Assembly: GCA_024734495.1 (NCBI GenBank)
Contig: JALMQS010000898.1
Span: 1-64,000 of the forward strand
Direction: 5' to 3'
Length of the DNA: 64,000 nucleotides
From: Forficula auricularia
Taxonomy: Eukaryota; Arthropoda; Insecta; Dermaptera; Forficulidae
The notes under the pieces are model-generated. The model made no database searches. It was not told the DNA's origin and saw nothing but the letters and a program-made list of their open reading frames with translations. The position numbers and the translations under genes were made by a program. Of the stretch, positions 33,860 through 46,945 are shown piece after piece. Each line of letters begins with the position of its first letter. Within the stretch, counting starts at the first letter, position 1.

Positions 33860-36800
33860 AAAACTTTTTTATCGAAAGAGAAGTTTTAACAGAAACCACC
33901 TTGATTGCACATTTTTAACGATAAAACATTCTCAGAATGCCCACACATGGGATCTATATGGTTTTAACCGAACTTTTCTTTTGATAAAAAACTTAACCCC
34001 CAAAGAATCAAACCTGAATATAAACTTGTATGTATAATAATATAATACAAAATAGCACAATCACTATGCAGAGGGGTGGTGGATCACCCTCGGGTTGTTT
34101 TCATTTCAATACCAAAAGTTGTGTTTATTTACACAGACAGAAAGATGCGAAACTTTACAACTCACTTGCAGCACTGTTTGGACAATGACGGACATCAAAA
34201 TCACATAAGATAAAACTTATTATTATTATCTTATTTTGTATCTAGTTTTTTTATTCACCTTAAAAACTACGGTGTGAGTTTGCCTCGCCCTGTATTTGTA
34301 CTATAATTCATGAGGATGTAAAAATTCTTGAAATAATATATTATATTTTAATGAGAGGATTTTTATAAAGCTGATATTTTGAAATCTTAAAGTTTAGAAA
34401 GGAGAAATGTTTCAGGGAGGTTTTTAATTAGATGTCTTAATGAATTTTTCAGGGTGTCTTGAAGTAGAAAAAAAATTCTTTAAAAGTAAAACTTTATTTT
34501 CTTAAAAAATCTGAAAACGAGAGGTAAGGGGGGTCCTTACCATCACTTCTCCATTTTTCCAGTGGTTCATAAATTTAATTTTTAGAAGAGATATAAAAAT
34601 AAATATTATATTCGAGGTCTGTATATAATATACTATTAGAACATATTAAAAGTTCGGTATAATCGGCTTCGCGACAAAAGAGTTGGGATCTAAACGGGTA
34701 AGTTCCATAGCAGAAGCTTAAATCATAGCTATAGTGATGAACAACGTTCTTCAATTGATTTAAAGAAAATTTGTTACGTTCTTTGATATTAAATTTATAA
34801 CTTGGCAAGTTTTATATTCAATTAAATTGTTTGTAAATAGAACTAGCAAAGTAAAGTTTAAGCTGTTTAAAACCCCACTCTTATTAATTACATTATATTT
34901 TTAATAAATTAGAAAAAATTGGATTTGTAATTGAAATAAATTGTGGGAAAATCGAATGATACCAAATTAGGGCATTAGGTCGAATGCGTTCTTTAATTTT
35001 TTAAATACTATTATCTCTTAAAGAGTGCCACTCTCTCTATTTACCTTTAACCTTTTTCTTTAAGACATTAATAATTCATCTTTTTCTTTTTTCCTCATTA
35101 ACATTGCTAACTAAATAAGAAACAGAATTTATAATAAGGTTAAAAAGGATCATCATATAAAGTATTAATTAACAAATAACGATAGCTCTAATGGATTCAA
35201 ATTTACTTTTTCAGTTTTCTATTCCATAAAGGTAAAATACGCAAACTTAAAGATATTTCGAGGTCCATTGTGTATATTATATATCCGAATCTTACTGTCT
35301 CATTACACTGAAATTCGGTAAAGATGTAGGTACTAGTTTAGTTTATATTCACCCAAAAACAATATTTATTCATTATTTCGAAAAAGCAAAACTTGTCAAC
35401 TGTTATTGCTATTCTGTCTAAAATTGTATAGGTAAATTGAGTGAGGTTTCAAATAAAATATTTTAATTAGAGGATTCTAAAATATAGTATACAAACTACT
35501 TATTACTAATATGGTGAACTCAAAACAGATTCATAATGTTCTCTATCTCCAAAACTACCAGAATTCAAGATCTCTAAAAAATTGTCACTATATTACTATA
35601 TTACTTTCGAAAAATTATTTTGATTTTATTAGGTATTTTGCAGTTAAAGTTGTTTGCTGCTATTTTATAGCTTGAAAATTTTATGATTTATTACAATTTA
35701 TTATGCAAGATTGAGGAAGAAAATGATTAATTGTGATGTTATTACGATTAAGTTAGTTTACTAGAATTGAATGCTGGATCAAGATACTCACTCGACTTCG
35801 ATAGTAGTACTATAAAAATCTTTGATAGACTAAGTTTTGATAGTAGTATTATAATTTGGTACTTAACTTGATATAAAAATAAAAATATCGATTCCATAAA
35901 GAACCATTATTGAAAGAAAAATCTCGATATTGTTATGACAACATCTGAGTTTGTGTTTGCAACCTTTCTTGACCAGAGAAATGTTGACGAGTTGTTGGTT
36001 TATCTTCGAAGAATTATACTAGTATGCCTCGGAGAAATGGTCTTGGTAAGGTGTCCTTGCGATCTGACCTCTTAGATTTGATGCTAATTGAAGGAGGAGA
36101 TGTTTTGTTTTAAATAAAAGGATATTATTTATTTAATATAAGTTGTTTTTATTACTTAATTAAAATGTACATTTCTCTTCGCTGATGACTAGAGAGCTTC
36201 AAATTTGTATCTCTTACTTCTCCCAACTGACAACTGTCATGTCTCAACTGCCTCCGCTAAACTGACTTAAAACCTGCTTGCTTGTATATTGAAAATTTGA
36301 GTGGAAATTCCCCAAAAACTTCTTATTGGTTGAATCCTTAATCAGCAGGGCGTTCAAAATATTGAAGGCCGCCTATTTTCTAGAAATTATTCTCTTGGAA
36401 AATTCCCACGCAAAGTCGAAATTTTAAAGAACCCCAATCAATGAATTTACTATTGACATCTGGTGTTAAAAGCTATCCGACAGGACTTATTTCTTAAGCC
36501 AAAATATGACAACCATACTTAAAATTTATTGAGGTTCAAAAAGTGGGAATTGTAAATTTGCTATTGTCAAAAAAGGCACTGTTACTCCAAAATATTACCC
36601 TTAAAAATAATTATATTTATTATTAAGAAAAAAATACTCTGAGTGCCGCGTTCACAACAATCTTATTAATATTTACTTTTAACAAATCATCCCTACATAT
36701 AGTACTTATGGTAGTGCATATTTTGCGACGAACGTATACCTACAACCTGTTTAACAACTTTTAAAACCGTTTTTATAAAACGATATATGGGACTATTAAT

Positions 36801-37710
36801 AATATTACTATCACCTGCAATTTCTAGAGTGATAATATAACTACAGAAGCGTTTAATTAGTTCGAAGTTAAATAAATAATTAAAGAAAACTTGACGTAAA
36901 TTGATTGAAAATATATATTCCAAAGAAGGCATTTGCCAACTCAATGGAATAATTTACAAAAAGCAAGCATATATTATTACTTAAAATGTAAAATTCTAGC
37001 TAAAACACTTATCGAACATGGCATTAAAAAAATAGGACATTTAAAAAATAGGATTACAAATAGAGGGAACATCCTTCTTCAGGATTAAAAAAATCACAGT
37101 AAGCAATATTAACTTTCTGATTCCCTTTCGAGGGATTTGAGGACGATTCGGATGTTAATTTATTATTTAGAAAATAATTTATTTTATTTTATTAATGATA
37201 AATACCTAAATGAAAAAAAAACTGAAAGCTTTTTGAAACGTTTTTCATAAGGTACGATACAATTTAGAATATCGACGTTCAATGAAATATCGAGATAATT
37301 TGAAAAGTGGAAAATAATTTTTTCAAGACATTTCTTATGTCACAATCTATTTTAAAAATACAAAAAATGTAGGACATTGGTTCCCCCACAGGCAAAATCA
37401 GTTCTTCTTGCTACCCAACCTTGTTTCTAAAATAAAAAAATTAAAGAATAGAAAAAGAAACATCAGCCATTAATTGTAATGAGCTGTTTTTTTCTGAATG
37501 TCTGGATAGTAGATCATATTACATAATCAGGTTACTTAAATGAAAACAAGCCCAAGAGGAAGCATATATTATTATAATCTTATTTGTTGTCAGTCCAATT
37601 AGAAACATCGTCAATATTTATCACCATAGTTACTTACCAATAACTTATTCACGATAATATTTTAGAAAAAAAATAAAAATAAATAGGAGTATAATAATAA
37701 ATTACTCTAC

Positions 37711-37931
37711 TTATTAATCTTATTTTTTTAATTTCATCATTTCATTTTTTAATGCAAAATTTGAAAAGGTTGCCTTAAGCGATCAACAGACGATCAACTT
37801 GGTCGACAACATGGCATATTGAAGACAAGTTGGGCGACCAAGTTGATCTTCTGTTGGCCGATTAAGGCAACCTTTTTTTAAATTTTGCATTAAAAAATCA
37901 AATGATGAAATTAAAAAAATAAGATTAATAA
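37711..37931. mobile_element. Foldback element in left arm
   Basis: Inverted arms share TTAATGCAAAATTT, AAGGTTGCCTTAAGC-like sequence and GATCAACTTGGTCG around a short centre. A partial extra copy of the ACCAAGTTGATCGTCTG part lies at about 37,970-37,992. Mirrored at 59,900-60,121. Confidence 0.8.
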
Positions 37932-38899
37932 GCTATTTAAGGTGATTTGTTATATTATACTCCAATGTTGACGACCAAGTTGATCGTCTGTGGCTGGTTG
38001 GTGGTTAATATTTCATGTTGAAGACAAAGTTGAGGTAAGATCAAATCAGTTTGATGTTGCATGTGGACGTACTTAAAAGAAAATTCCATAGGATTATTTT
38101 CCAGATTTTATACATAAGAAAACTCAAGTGCTCCGGACTGTACAAGAAAATTTTAGGTCTTCACTATTTTGTTAGATCCGGGTTTATTTTTGGTGTTAGG
38201 GCCCGCCGAAATTGTTTACGCCAATATTTTACATGAATTCTTCCTAAACTATAGAATTATTTGTCTATATATAAAATTTTACGCCATTGTCCTTATTCGA
38301 GAAGTTCTTTGTGACTATTGTTTCACATTCGTATTTCGGGTGCTCAAAAACTATAAAACTCACTAAATTTGAAAATTTTAGGCTAATATAAATAATTAAT
38401 GGTCGTAAATTCTCATATTCTACAATATATAGTTATTTATTAAATTAACTTTCATCCCATCGTCTTTTTTCGTGAGGATCTTTAAATCTTTGCAATGTTC
38501 CAGTTTAGTATTTTGGGTGCAAAAAACAAATAAGTAAATCTCTAAATTTTAATCTTTTTTTTAAATACATATATTACAGGAAATAATTTTTTCATTGTCT
38601 TTTTGATGAGTAAAGATTAAAATTAAATTTCATTTATTTTTATTTTTTATTTTACCTAGGTTTTATTATATTTTTTAAAAGAATTTATTCCGATATATAT
38701 ATATATATATATATCATTTTAGGGCCATTAAGAAGAGGTCATGTCACGATTAATTTTTAAATAATAATAAATAATTGAAAGAAAAACTAATATTAAAATT
38801 AAAGTGGATTTTGGATAAAAAAAATTTCAAATAAATCAACATGATATGCACCATGATCTGTCTAGTTTGGTGGTTAATTACATACCAAAATTACTCAAA

Positions 38900-39075
38900 T
38901 TGTTCTGGATTAGTGGTAACCGTTCCCGGCATTATTAGCGCTCCCGCCCCAACGTCCTTGGCCTGATACAAGTTCGTGTTTTTTATTTTGTAGTTGATAA
39001 TTTTTTTGTTAGCTCCCTCAGGCAATAAAAAACTTTGCAGAACCTGTCTTCAACACGCCTACGAAAATTCCGTCA
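38900..39075 (+). mobile_element. Possible degenerate SINE
   Basis: TTAGTGGTAACCG resembles a Pol III A box and TACAAGTTCGTG a decayed B box about 60 bp on, in a locally GC-rich block. No clear tail or target duplication is seen. Mirrored in the right arm. Confidence 0.3.
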
Positions 39076-39345
39076 CCGATAGGAATACACTTGGTGATTA
39101 TTGTTTGTTTAGTTATATTCAATATTCAATTAAACAGCCTTCACGTGTGATAAAATAAGAGGATAGGTGTGAGACTGGAAATTGCGTTCCTCCGTTATTC
39201 TCCTATTTCAATAGATTTCAATATTACGGTTTATCGAAACTCTAATAAAAATTCCCATTGCAGTATATTCTTCTAAAGTTAATGCAGCATTGGTTTTAAT
39301 GAATATGAATATTAAGAATTTAGTTCACAATAAAACATAACTACA

Positions 39346-40903
39346 CCTTTTCCACGTGTATTCCAAAAACCCATATTGTATTTCAGAATTCTCAATTGAA
39401 TAATAGAAAATTCCAATTGTATTTTAGAAATCTCAATTCAATTTCAGAAAACCCCAGTTGTATTTCAGAAAATACATATACAAAATTGAAAGGGAATTGT
39501 GTAGCGCATATCATATGACTTTCCCTTAAGAATTTATTTATTTATTTATTCACTTGTTGATGCTCTAAGGCAGTGGTTCTTAACCTATGGGTCGCGACCC
39601 AAAAATTGGGTCGCAAAGCATATTTTTTGGGTCACGCAGTGTCGTTAATTAAATATTTTACTTATTATTACAAGTTGAAAAATATATTTTGGTTATTCAA
39701 AACTATAAAAAATGAAAATATGAAAAACACGCTCTTTTTCATCATTAAATTAAATTTTTCTTAGATCGAAAAGTACCTTTGGTTATCTTAATTGTTACAA
39801 AATAATATTATATGTGAGTTAAACAAAGTCATCATTGAAAATTAAAGAAAATTTATCAAATATCGTCTAAAAAGAGTAATTTTTTATGGGGGGGGGGTCG
39901 CGATATGAACATATTTCTCAAATTTGGGTCGCAGCTTAAAAAAGGTTAAGAACCACTGCTCTAAGGCGTCTCGCCTCTTAGAACAGAAAATACAGAAGAA
40001 ACATTTGGATTACATACAACTGGTATCTTTTTGAACAAGATACGTTATTACATAGAATTTTAAGTAATCTGCCATGTTTTGTGCCGACCACATTACTTTC
40101 ATTTACCATTACCACCATTAAATATTTTATCACATTATTTTAACTTAACAACACTGAATGTCGTCGTGTTTATTGCCCGCCATTAGATTTTCACTTAGCA
40201 ACATCCAAATAATCTCCAGAAACCCAAAATGGAGGAAGAGAGGGGTTAAGAAAATGAAATGATTGAATTTCAACTCCAGAACTCAAAGAAAGATAAAAGT
40301 TAGTACAAAGGTATGCCCGTATTTAATACATTTTGAGAATAATCCCCAAAAACTCAAAATTGGGAGGGGTTCAAAAAATTGAAATGATGTTTATGAATAT
40401 TAGATTATATTAATTGAAAATCTAATGGTGAACAATAAACTCTGCGACATTCAATGTTGATAAGTTAAAGTAATGTGGTCGGCAAAAATACGACAAAATA
40501 TTTCATGTTGGTAAGAGAAAGTCATGTTTTGGAACAAAAAATATATAAGATTTATTAAAGGTAAGTGAAAATAATGTGGTCGGCACAAAATTTGAAAGAA
40601 TACTTAATTAAAGGAGACAATAAAAGAGTGTGTCTTATGCTGGAAAAATAAATTTTTTAATTTATTTATAACGAGACTATAGTTTCGAGGGCTTTGCCTT
40701 ACTTAATATTCGTAAGGGAAAGTCATATGATAAGTGCTACACAGTTACCCTTCAAATATACATATATGTTTATTTTCCGAAATACTATTGACATTTTCTG
40801 AAATATATTTGGGGTTATCTGAAATTGAATTGAGATTTCTGAAATAATAATTTTGGGATTTTTGAAATTAACTTGATATTTTCTGAAATAAAATTAGAAA
40901 AGG
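39346..40903. mobile_element. Composite foldback with minisatellite-bearing ends
   Basis: Both ends begin CCTTTTC and run into repeats of about 32 bp carrying TTTCAGAAA or its complement (39,360-39,485 and 40,740-40,900). Next come inverted blocks around GTGTAGCGCATATCATATGAC (left) and its partner (right). Inside are further inverted blocks with GTGCCGACCACATTA. A hAT MITE (39,571-39,958) is inserted in it. Mirrored at 56,928-58,479. No coding sequence is seen. Confidence 0.7.
39571..39958. mobile_element. hAT MITE with 8-bp target duplication (left arm copy)
   Basis: Terminal repeats CAGTGGTTCTTAACC face inward, followed by GGGTCGCGACCC-type sequence, and CTCTAAGG is duplicated at 39,563-39,570 and 39,959-39,966. 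The ends and the duplication length define a non-autonomous hAT element. Its exact counterpart, in the same target site, is at 57,866-58,254. Confidence 0.92.
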
Positions 40904-41142
40904 TAAGGTATAGCTCTCTCAGCTGATAGAATTGTAATCGAAATCATAAAAAAGGTGATGGACATTGTTGAATTATCCTGGATAATTAGACAGTCCACCT
41001 AATTTCGAAACGAACTAAGAGGAGAGTTTGAATCGGTTGAAATTACGATGAGAAACCGATTAGTTACATCATAGTCTATTGATCTTTGAAATACAGCGTA
41101 AGATTCAATGAGTGTGCACCTGTTGAAAAAAAGAAAACCCTA

Positions 41143-41218
41143 TCGAACGAACATAGTTAGCCCTACGACACACCTCTCCAAGATTCTCATCTGTACCAAG
41201 CGGATCAGGGCATATGTC
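41143..41218 (+). repeat. Dispersed block shared with 4378-4455
   Basis: The segment starting CCCTATCGAAC and including AAGATTCTCATCTGTA matches 4378-4455 with moderate divergence, and its mirror lies near 56,600-56,690. The parent element is unknown. Confidence 0.55.
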
Positions 41219-41865
41219 CTCTACCATCGGTTTCCAAGTGAAAGACTTTATGAAATAGTCTTTCGAAAAATTATAGAAAACACATAGTCATTCAGATAGA
41301 GATATAACTGATCTCTCAAGTATTGGTGGCATAGACAGCTGAGCCCTCTAGATAGCTGGAGAGTAATAATAGTTAGTTTAGAGACTTGAAGAAGCTTTTT
41401 AGTCAATTTTTCCAAGTTTAGCTTAGAGAGAATTAAAGCTTATAAAAAAGGTAAAAAAAAAGATTTTAATTACAATATGTATAAAGAAATTTCTTTTCTA
41501 ATTGTCGTAGTACATAGTAATTGAAATAAACACAGATCAGATTGGGAATTTTTCTCAGCTTTTCAATTCATCATGATAGGGAGATAAGTTTTAAGTCTTA
41601 TTTGAGGAAAGTATGTAGTAGCCTCCACTTATTTGTTTCTATCCCATGCCGATTTTTCACTTCTCTAAATGTCCCACATCATATATCTCTATTTATTATT
41701 TGTGAAGTATATCCTAATCAATTCTCTTGCTTATCTCACCTTCCAAAATATCTCTCAGCTATCCTGTGTGTCGACGTATGAGCTGCATCTGATCTGGTCT
41801 ACTCTTGTAAATTCTTCCACAATCTATTCTTTCACTATACCTATTTGACGACCACTTCAGTTAAT

Positions 41866-41950
41866 TTACATCATTCTCTTATAGCACCACATTTCAAAGG
41901 CCTTTAAACTCTTTGTCTCGGCCTCCCTAATCGCCCAGATTAAGGCCTCT
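41866..41950 (-). pseudogene. Tiny LINE reverse-transcriptase C-terminal relic
   Basis: The minus-strand frame ends SLKAFEMWCYKRMM, which fits the AFEMWCYRRM segment downstream of the polymerase in RTE-like and related LINEs. Only about 25 codons are recognisable. The upstream part of the same open frame comes from an unrelated MITE, so this is no gene. Mirrored in the right arm. Confidence 0.5.
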
Positions 41951-42075
41951 ATTTTCATAAATTCATACAAATTTTCGATGAAACTACCAGTAAGTGTTAA
42001 TTCATGAATTAAATAAAAAAATAAAGGGTTTTTCTCCAACATGCTTACCAAGTGCACAGTGGAAAGAGAGCTAGT

Positions 42076-42378
42076 CAGGCGCGTAGCCAGGTCTTTTGTT
42101 AAAGGGAGGGCCTTATTTATTAACTCGTTCTGGTCTGTTTCCAAATGTCATAAATTTGTATTAAATGTGACAAAAAATTTCAAAACTTTTCAGGTATGGT
42201 GATGGGTAAAAAAATACAAGTTTTTCAAAACAAAACAAAATTTATTCATAATAATTTTATTGAAACAGTTTTGGGTGTCTTATTGGATATTATTGCTAAG
42301 TTAAATAATTTAATTAATTTATTAATTTAAAAAAATATATATAGAGGTCTGGTCCCCCCAAAGCTAAATACGTACCTG
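42076..42378. mobile_element. MITE with CAGG...GTAGCCAGG-type ends (left arm)
   Basis: The left end CAGGCGCGTAGCCAGG and the right end, reading CAGGTACGTATTTAGC on the minus strand, form diverged terminal repeats of a ~303-bp element. Sub-terminal C/G-rich runs are present. Mirrored at 55,440-55,743. No target duplication could be fixed. Confidence 0.65.
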
Positions 42379-44635
42379 CAGTTAGTAATTGTTAAATTAT
42401 AGTCCTGCCTTGGTTATTTTTGATAAAATCGAAAAATCCTTAATAAGAATAATTTGTAAAGTCTTGACCCAGAAGATGGGAATTACTTGAGGCTATAATC
42501 CAAAAAAGATGTTTGTGTTTTAAAAAGGATGTAAATGAATAATGTTAAAAATAAAAATAATTTCAAATAAGTTGTCATAACTGTTGATGTATAATAATGA
42601 GGGGTTCAGGCACTAAGCAGTCAGGTGAAGATAAGAAAACTTCTTCTCATATGCCAACGTTTCTGCTCGATCTGGTTATCTGGTATAAGGGTACAAATAG
42701 AATCAATTAGAAACGACTGTAAAAAAGACATAGAGGTTTGAGACGACCTAATATACTGTATAACTAAATTTTTTCATCAAACATTTAAATGTCTTGTTTG
42801 CAGTCGTTTCTGAATTAATCTATAACTCTAACCTTTATGTCCTGATAGACGGGTCGGGCTAAAACGTTAGTATTTAATAAAAAATGTTTTCTTTAACTTC
42901 CTCTGGCTGCCTTAATTTGGAACCTTCTCAAGATTATAAATTTTAAAGAAATTCACGAAAACCAATAATTTAAATGAAATTTTTATTAGGAAATATTTAA
43001 CTCTTCCGTTGCGTGAGGTTTTTATTTTAAATTTAAACTTTACACGAAAAAAAGCGGCCAAGTGTCCGCCTGGCTTAAGCACCCAGGGTTCCGTAAAAGG
43101 AGTGAATGGGGGGTGGGGGAGTGCTCCTAGTGCGACTGGAAAGTCAACATTAAAATTTCAAAATAAAATGTTTAATAGGATTTAAAAAGACCTATTCAAC
43201 GTCTATTCTACTTGATGAATGGCCATGAATATTTTTTTCATTAGTACATTTGTTTGCACAAGTGGCTCAATTTTTTTTATTTTTTTTGGAGTAGACATAC
43301 AGTCGGACAAGTTTCAAACATAAGTTTCAAAAATATGGGATTAAGCATTTTTAGTGCAGGACCCTAAAAAACGATAATGGTGTGAAAAATATTTAAGATG
43401 TCATTGCACCGTTGTGCCCGAGGATCTGATACCGTAGGATGAGTTGATTGGTTAATTTATTAGGAAATAAAGATGCAAATTAGAATTCTTCCGTATCGTA
43501 AGGTTTACATTTTAATCTGAACTTTAAACGAAAAATGAAATAAAACCCAGACATGCCATCGCAATACTTTTCCCATTATATTCTATAGAATATAAATGTG
43601 AAAGTAAATAAAACTATAATAGTTGGAAAACTCAGAGGTTATTAAGGTACTTGTTCCCTAGGATCTCCTACCAGATGATTTAAATAGAAATTTTAATGAA
43701 AAATAAAGGTGTAAATTTGAATTTCTCTATTCGTAAGATCGTAAGGTTTACATTTTAATTAAGAAAAAATCAATTAAAAGCCAATATCAATCTTATTAGC
43801 TATGTTTAATTTAGATGTCAGAAGGGTTGGTATTTTGAAAAATTTGATTTTATTTCAAAATTCAAAAAACTCATTAGTTTTCAATCATAATTTAAAACAT
43901 AGCTATGCAGTGAATATGTCGTTCACTTAGTACCAGAATTATACAATAATATATGTATGTATAATATCGTATGTTGATTTAAGTGACTTAACTATTTATA
44001 TACAGAGTGATGAACAACCAGTATAAAAAACTGAGAAATTGTTGGGGAGGTCAGTTAATTAAAAAATGTTATTTGAACCTAGGTCCTATTTCATTCTCTG
44101 AGAGAACTACGACTGGGCAAAATGTTAGAAATAGTAGTTTCATTTAACAATGAAAACAACCCACAATTATAATGTTATATAAAAACATAACAGAACACCT
44201 TTAGGGTCTCCGAATGGACCGCGAACAAATAACAAAAGAATATAATGGGTGTTGCCGCAAAACCTGATAGAAAGGGTTTATGAATGAATGACTCAAGAAG
44301 CACATTTTGAGTAGTTTTTGTGGGCATTAATTGTTGATCAAAATAATAGTTTTAATTGTGTATTGTTTTCATTGATAAATAGATATTAAATCTATTTGAA
44401 TAATAAAAATATAATAAGCCGTAGTTCTAAGAGGAATTTAAATAGGATATATGTGAATCCTTTTGACATCTAAATTAAACATATCTAATAACACCTTTGA
44501 CACTAGCTTTGATTTTTCTTAATTTTGGGGAGAGGAGAGTTGTTGAATCATAAAGAGAAATCAATGAGGCTGTCTTCTGCTTGATGCAAATAAACATATA
44601 TACTATATATATATATAATACGAATATAAATATTA

Positions 44636-44740
44636 TACACAGAGTTTTTAAAGGGTTATAGTGGTATAACCCTTTAAAAACTCCTGTGTTTAATATGTGT
44701 CACTATAAACCAACACCGCTTTCCCTAAATGTTATATTAT
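44636..44740. repeat. Hairpin plus end of the 12-kb foldback family
   Basis: ACAC...AGTTTTTAAAGGGTTATA and its complement form a hairpin around GTGG. The next 45 bp, ending ACCGCTTTCCCTAAA, match the outer end of the foldback at 12,138-12,825. This is therefore a solo end of that family. Mirrored at about 53,085-53,178. Confidence 0.7.
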
Positions 44741-44756
44741 ATATACCATATATTTA

Positions 44757-45032
44757 TTTGTTAGAGACTATAGTTTCGACTTTCATCATTAATCTTTGCA
44801 ATTGTAAATATTTAATCTGTTATTTCTTATAGGTTTAAATACCATATTGGGTGTTTTTATTTTGTTGTTAATAGCAAGCAGTATTAATCACATAACGTTT
44901 GTTAGATACTAATAACAAAACTAAAACATCCAAAGTATTTGAATCCATGAGAAATAACAGATGAAATATTTATATAATTATAATAAAAAGACTGATGATG
45001 AAGGTCAAACTATAGTCCCTAACAAACAAAGT
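44757..45032. mobile_element. Foldback element near the inner end of the left arm
   Basis: Arms beginning TTTGTTAGAGACTATAG and ending in a mirrored form share GATTAATACTGCTTGC-like and AAATAACAGAT segments. The left and right halves are diverged. It abuts the hammerhead-like motif at 45,048-45,090. Confidence 0.65.
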
Positions 45033-45047
45033 CCATCATTTATTAAA

Positions 45048-45090
45048 ATTCCAAACGTTTCGGGACAATTTCTCCCTTTGTCAATGGAAT
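45048..45090 (-). ncRNA. Hammerhead-like motif with perfect outer stem (left arm)
   Basis: Read on the minus strand: outer stem ATTCCA/TGGAAT (6 perfect pairs), core TTGACAAA, stem II GGGA/TCCC around GAAATTG, then GAAA and CGTT. The outer stem starts exactly where a hammerhead cleavage site would fall. Core positions C3 and G8 are changed, so activity is doubtful. AATAAA lies a few bases downstream. The right arm copy is at 52,724-52,766. Confidence 0.5.
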
Positions 45091-45162
45091 TTAATTTGAA
45101 TTAAAATTATATTTAAAAAAAAACTAAAAAATACTTGTAAAAATTACAAAATAATATAATAC

Positions 45163-46752
45163 TTAATCAAAAAGTGTGAGGCGCAGAAACATGTACTTTT
45201 TATTAATTTCGACAAAGTGCCCCACGTTTTTTGATTAAGTATTATATTATTTTGTACTTTTTAGAAGCGTGTTGTTTAGTTTTTTTAAAATATAATTTAT
45301 TTTATTACTTTTTAGTCTTAATTATTTTTATAGAGAAATGTTTGCGAAATTTCACAGAACAAAAGTCACATTGATACATAGATACATACATACAAGTGAA
45401 GTTAATACAAAGCGTGTAAAAAGAAAAAAGTTGCTTTATCTAAGGAATATAATAAACTTTTGAAAAGAGTTTTTTATTTAAAAGATTTGTATTTATTGAT
45501 ATTTTTAAAAAACAATCAATCCCATATTTTCTATATATATAGTCGTCACCTTAAGAGTGTAAACCTGCTAAATCCATTTTTTATCATATATGACATATTA
45601 ATACCGTTCGAAAGAAAAAGAGATGCAGCATCGTCCAAATAAAACTTCTAATTAAAATTATGATCGTAAGTTGTAGAAAAGAAAATGTGAAAAATAGTTT
45701 CTTTCCTAAACAACAATATTAAATTTTGTTTGTTTTTTCTCTACTCTGTAAAAGTTCCTTGTTGTGAGTTAGCAGGTTTACACTTTAAGGCGACGATGTG
45801 TGTATTATGTTTATTTGCATCAAACAGACCAACACAACAATCTCATTGATTACTCTTTATGAAAATCTTTATTTAATAATGAGGAAATAGGTCCAAGGAA
45901 GATGAAATTTTGGAAAACTATGTTTATCAAAATTTAAAAAACTCACAAGTTTTCAATCATAATTTTAATTTTAAGGTAGTTGTTTCGTGACAATACTATC
46001 AAAAAGTTGATGCTAGATTATCTAGAACAGACATTAAGGATTCATAATTCATAAGCCCAAAACTTTTTGCTGTTTATGTACCGATTCTACCCAATCCCGT
46101 ACTCGTTTGACAAATCTGGCACCATTGTAAGAGATTGAATATTTCTATATGAAAATGACAGATAAAATACATTTTAAAGGTCGATTTATTTCTATAAAAA
46201 TCGATTTATTTTTTAACAAATGTAATCAACGCCTACTTTACACCTTATGAAAATTATAACTTTGAAAAAATCTAGCGCATCCGCACTTTATACATCTTTC
46301 GCTGGTTAAATAAATGCGCTGTTGCCAAATTGTTTTTAGTGTAAATTTTTTTGATATATTTTTCATTATTATCTCAGAAACTTTGTTGTAACTATGAATC
46401 AAAATTGTCTTAAAATATGTATTGGTTATTGTTTAATGTTGGTTTAGTTTTTTATCAAAATGGTAAGAAGGGTTTCTTTTTTATAATTAAATATGTATGT
46501 AAATTTTCCGATATTCCATATAGTGCAATGTATAAGAGTCTGAAAAACTCTATTTTTGAAATTTAATATCTCGGGAACTATATTGTTCATAGAATTCGTT
46601 TTGCCACCAATCGATGCAGAAGTATTTAAATAATAATCTGTCTAAATTTCAAAAAAATCCTAAGAAAATGCATCTGGCGGAACAACTACCTTAAGTTGAA
46701 AATAAAAAGGATAATGTGAAAAACACCGGTATTGAGTGAGTGGTCGTGATAC
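45163..46752. other. Unique sequence between the left arm and the first exon
   Basis: AT-rich, probably intronic if the minus-strand gene model holds. A reversed copy of the arm's inner edge (TTGATTAAGTATTATATT) occurs at about 45,232, making a local hairpin just past the breakpoint. No other feature is seen. Confidence 0.5.
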
Positions 46753-46945
46753 CTTGTGCTCTAGGATCTGCTACTGGAGATTCAGTTGGTTCAGGTGAGT
46801 TGCTCTGCAAAATAAGGTCATCACTCTTGCTGTGCCGGAGTTCTCCGTTGCCTGGGTAGACCACTGAGATCCGGCACCGGTCCATCATCGAACAAGGGGG
46901 ATACGGCTCACCCATCGCACCTGACGGCCGTAGCAGCTCCGTCAT
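46753..46945 (-). CDS. Candidate first coding exon, unidentified gene
   Basis: The start is ATG at 46,945, preceded by a favourable TCAAA context. The peptide starts MTELLRPSGAMGEPYPPC and continues ISVVYPGNGELRHSKSDDLI. The donor CAAG|GTATCA ends the exon at 46,753 (64 codons plus one base). GC content is much higher than the flanks. The ORF beyond the donor loses this character. Exit phase 1 matches the entry of the exon at 17,226-17,493 (the split codon would be GTG, Val). It lies about 890 bp from and divergent to DRG1. Serine/proline-rich, no domain recognised; I cannot name the protein. Confidence 0.65.

Larger units (their letters stand above)
33860..45162 (+). repeat. Left arm of a giant inverted repeat (~11.3 kb)
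   Basis: This segment is mirrored by 52,651-64,000. The inner ends match up to AATAATATAATAC at 45,162 and its complement at 52,651. At the outer side the match is still running at the window edge (64,000 corresponds to about 33,860). Scattered single-base differences and small indels separate the arms, for example one substitution in the CGATCTGGTTATC segment at 42,668. All nested elements are shared, so copying happened after they inserted. The arm contains no intact gene. Confidence 0.95.

Noticed and set aside
37060..37095. CTTCTTCAGGAT as a further hammerhead-like copy
   Set aside because: Only the CTGAAGAAGG side is present; no stem II partner or GAAACG follows.
41866..42144. 92-codon frame, identical in both arms (also 55,675-55,953), that might be a conserved small gene
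   Set aside because: Part of it is translated MITE end sequence and part a LINE relic. Its identity between arms follows from the arm duplication, not from selection.
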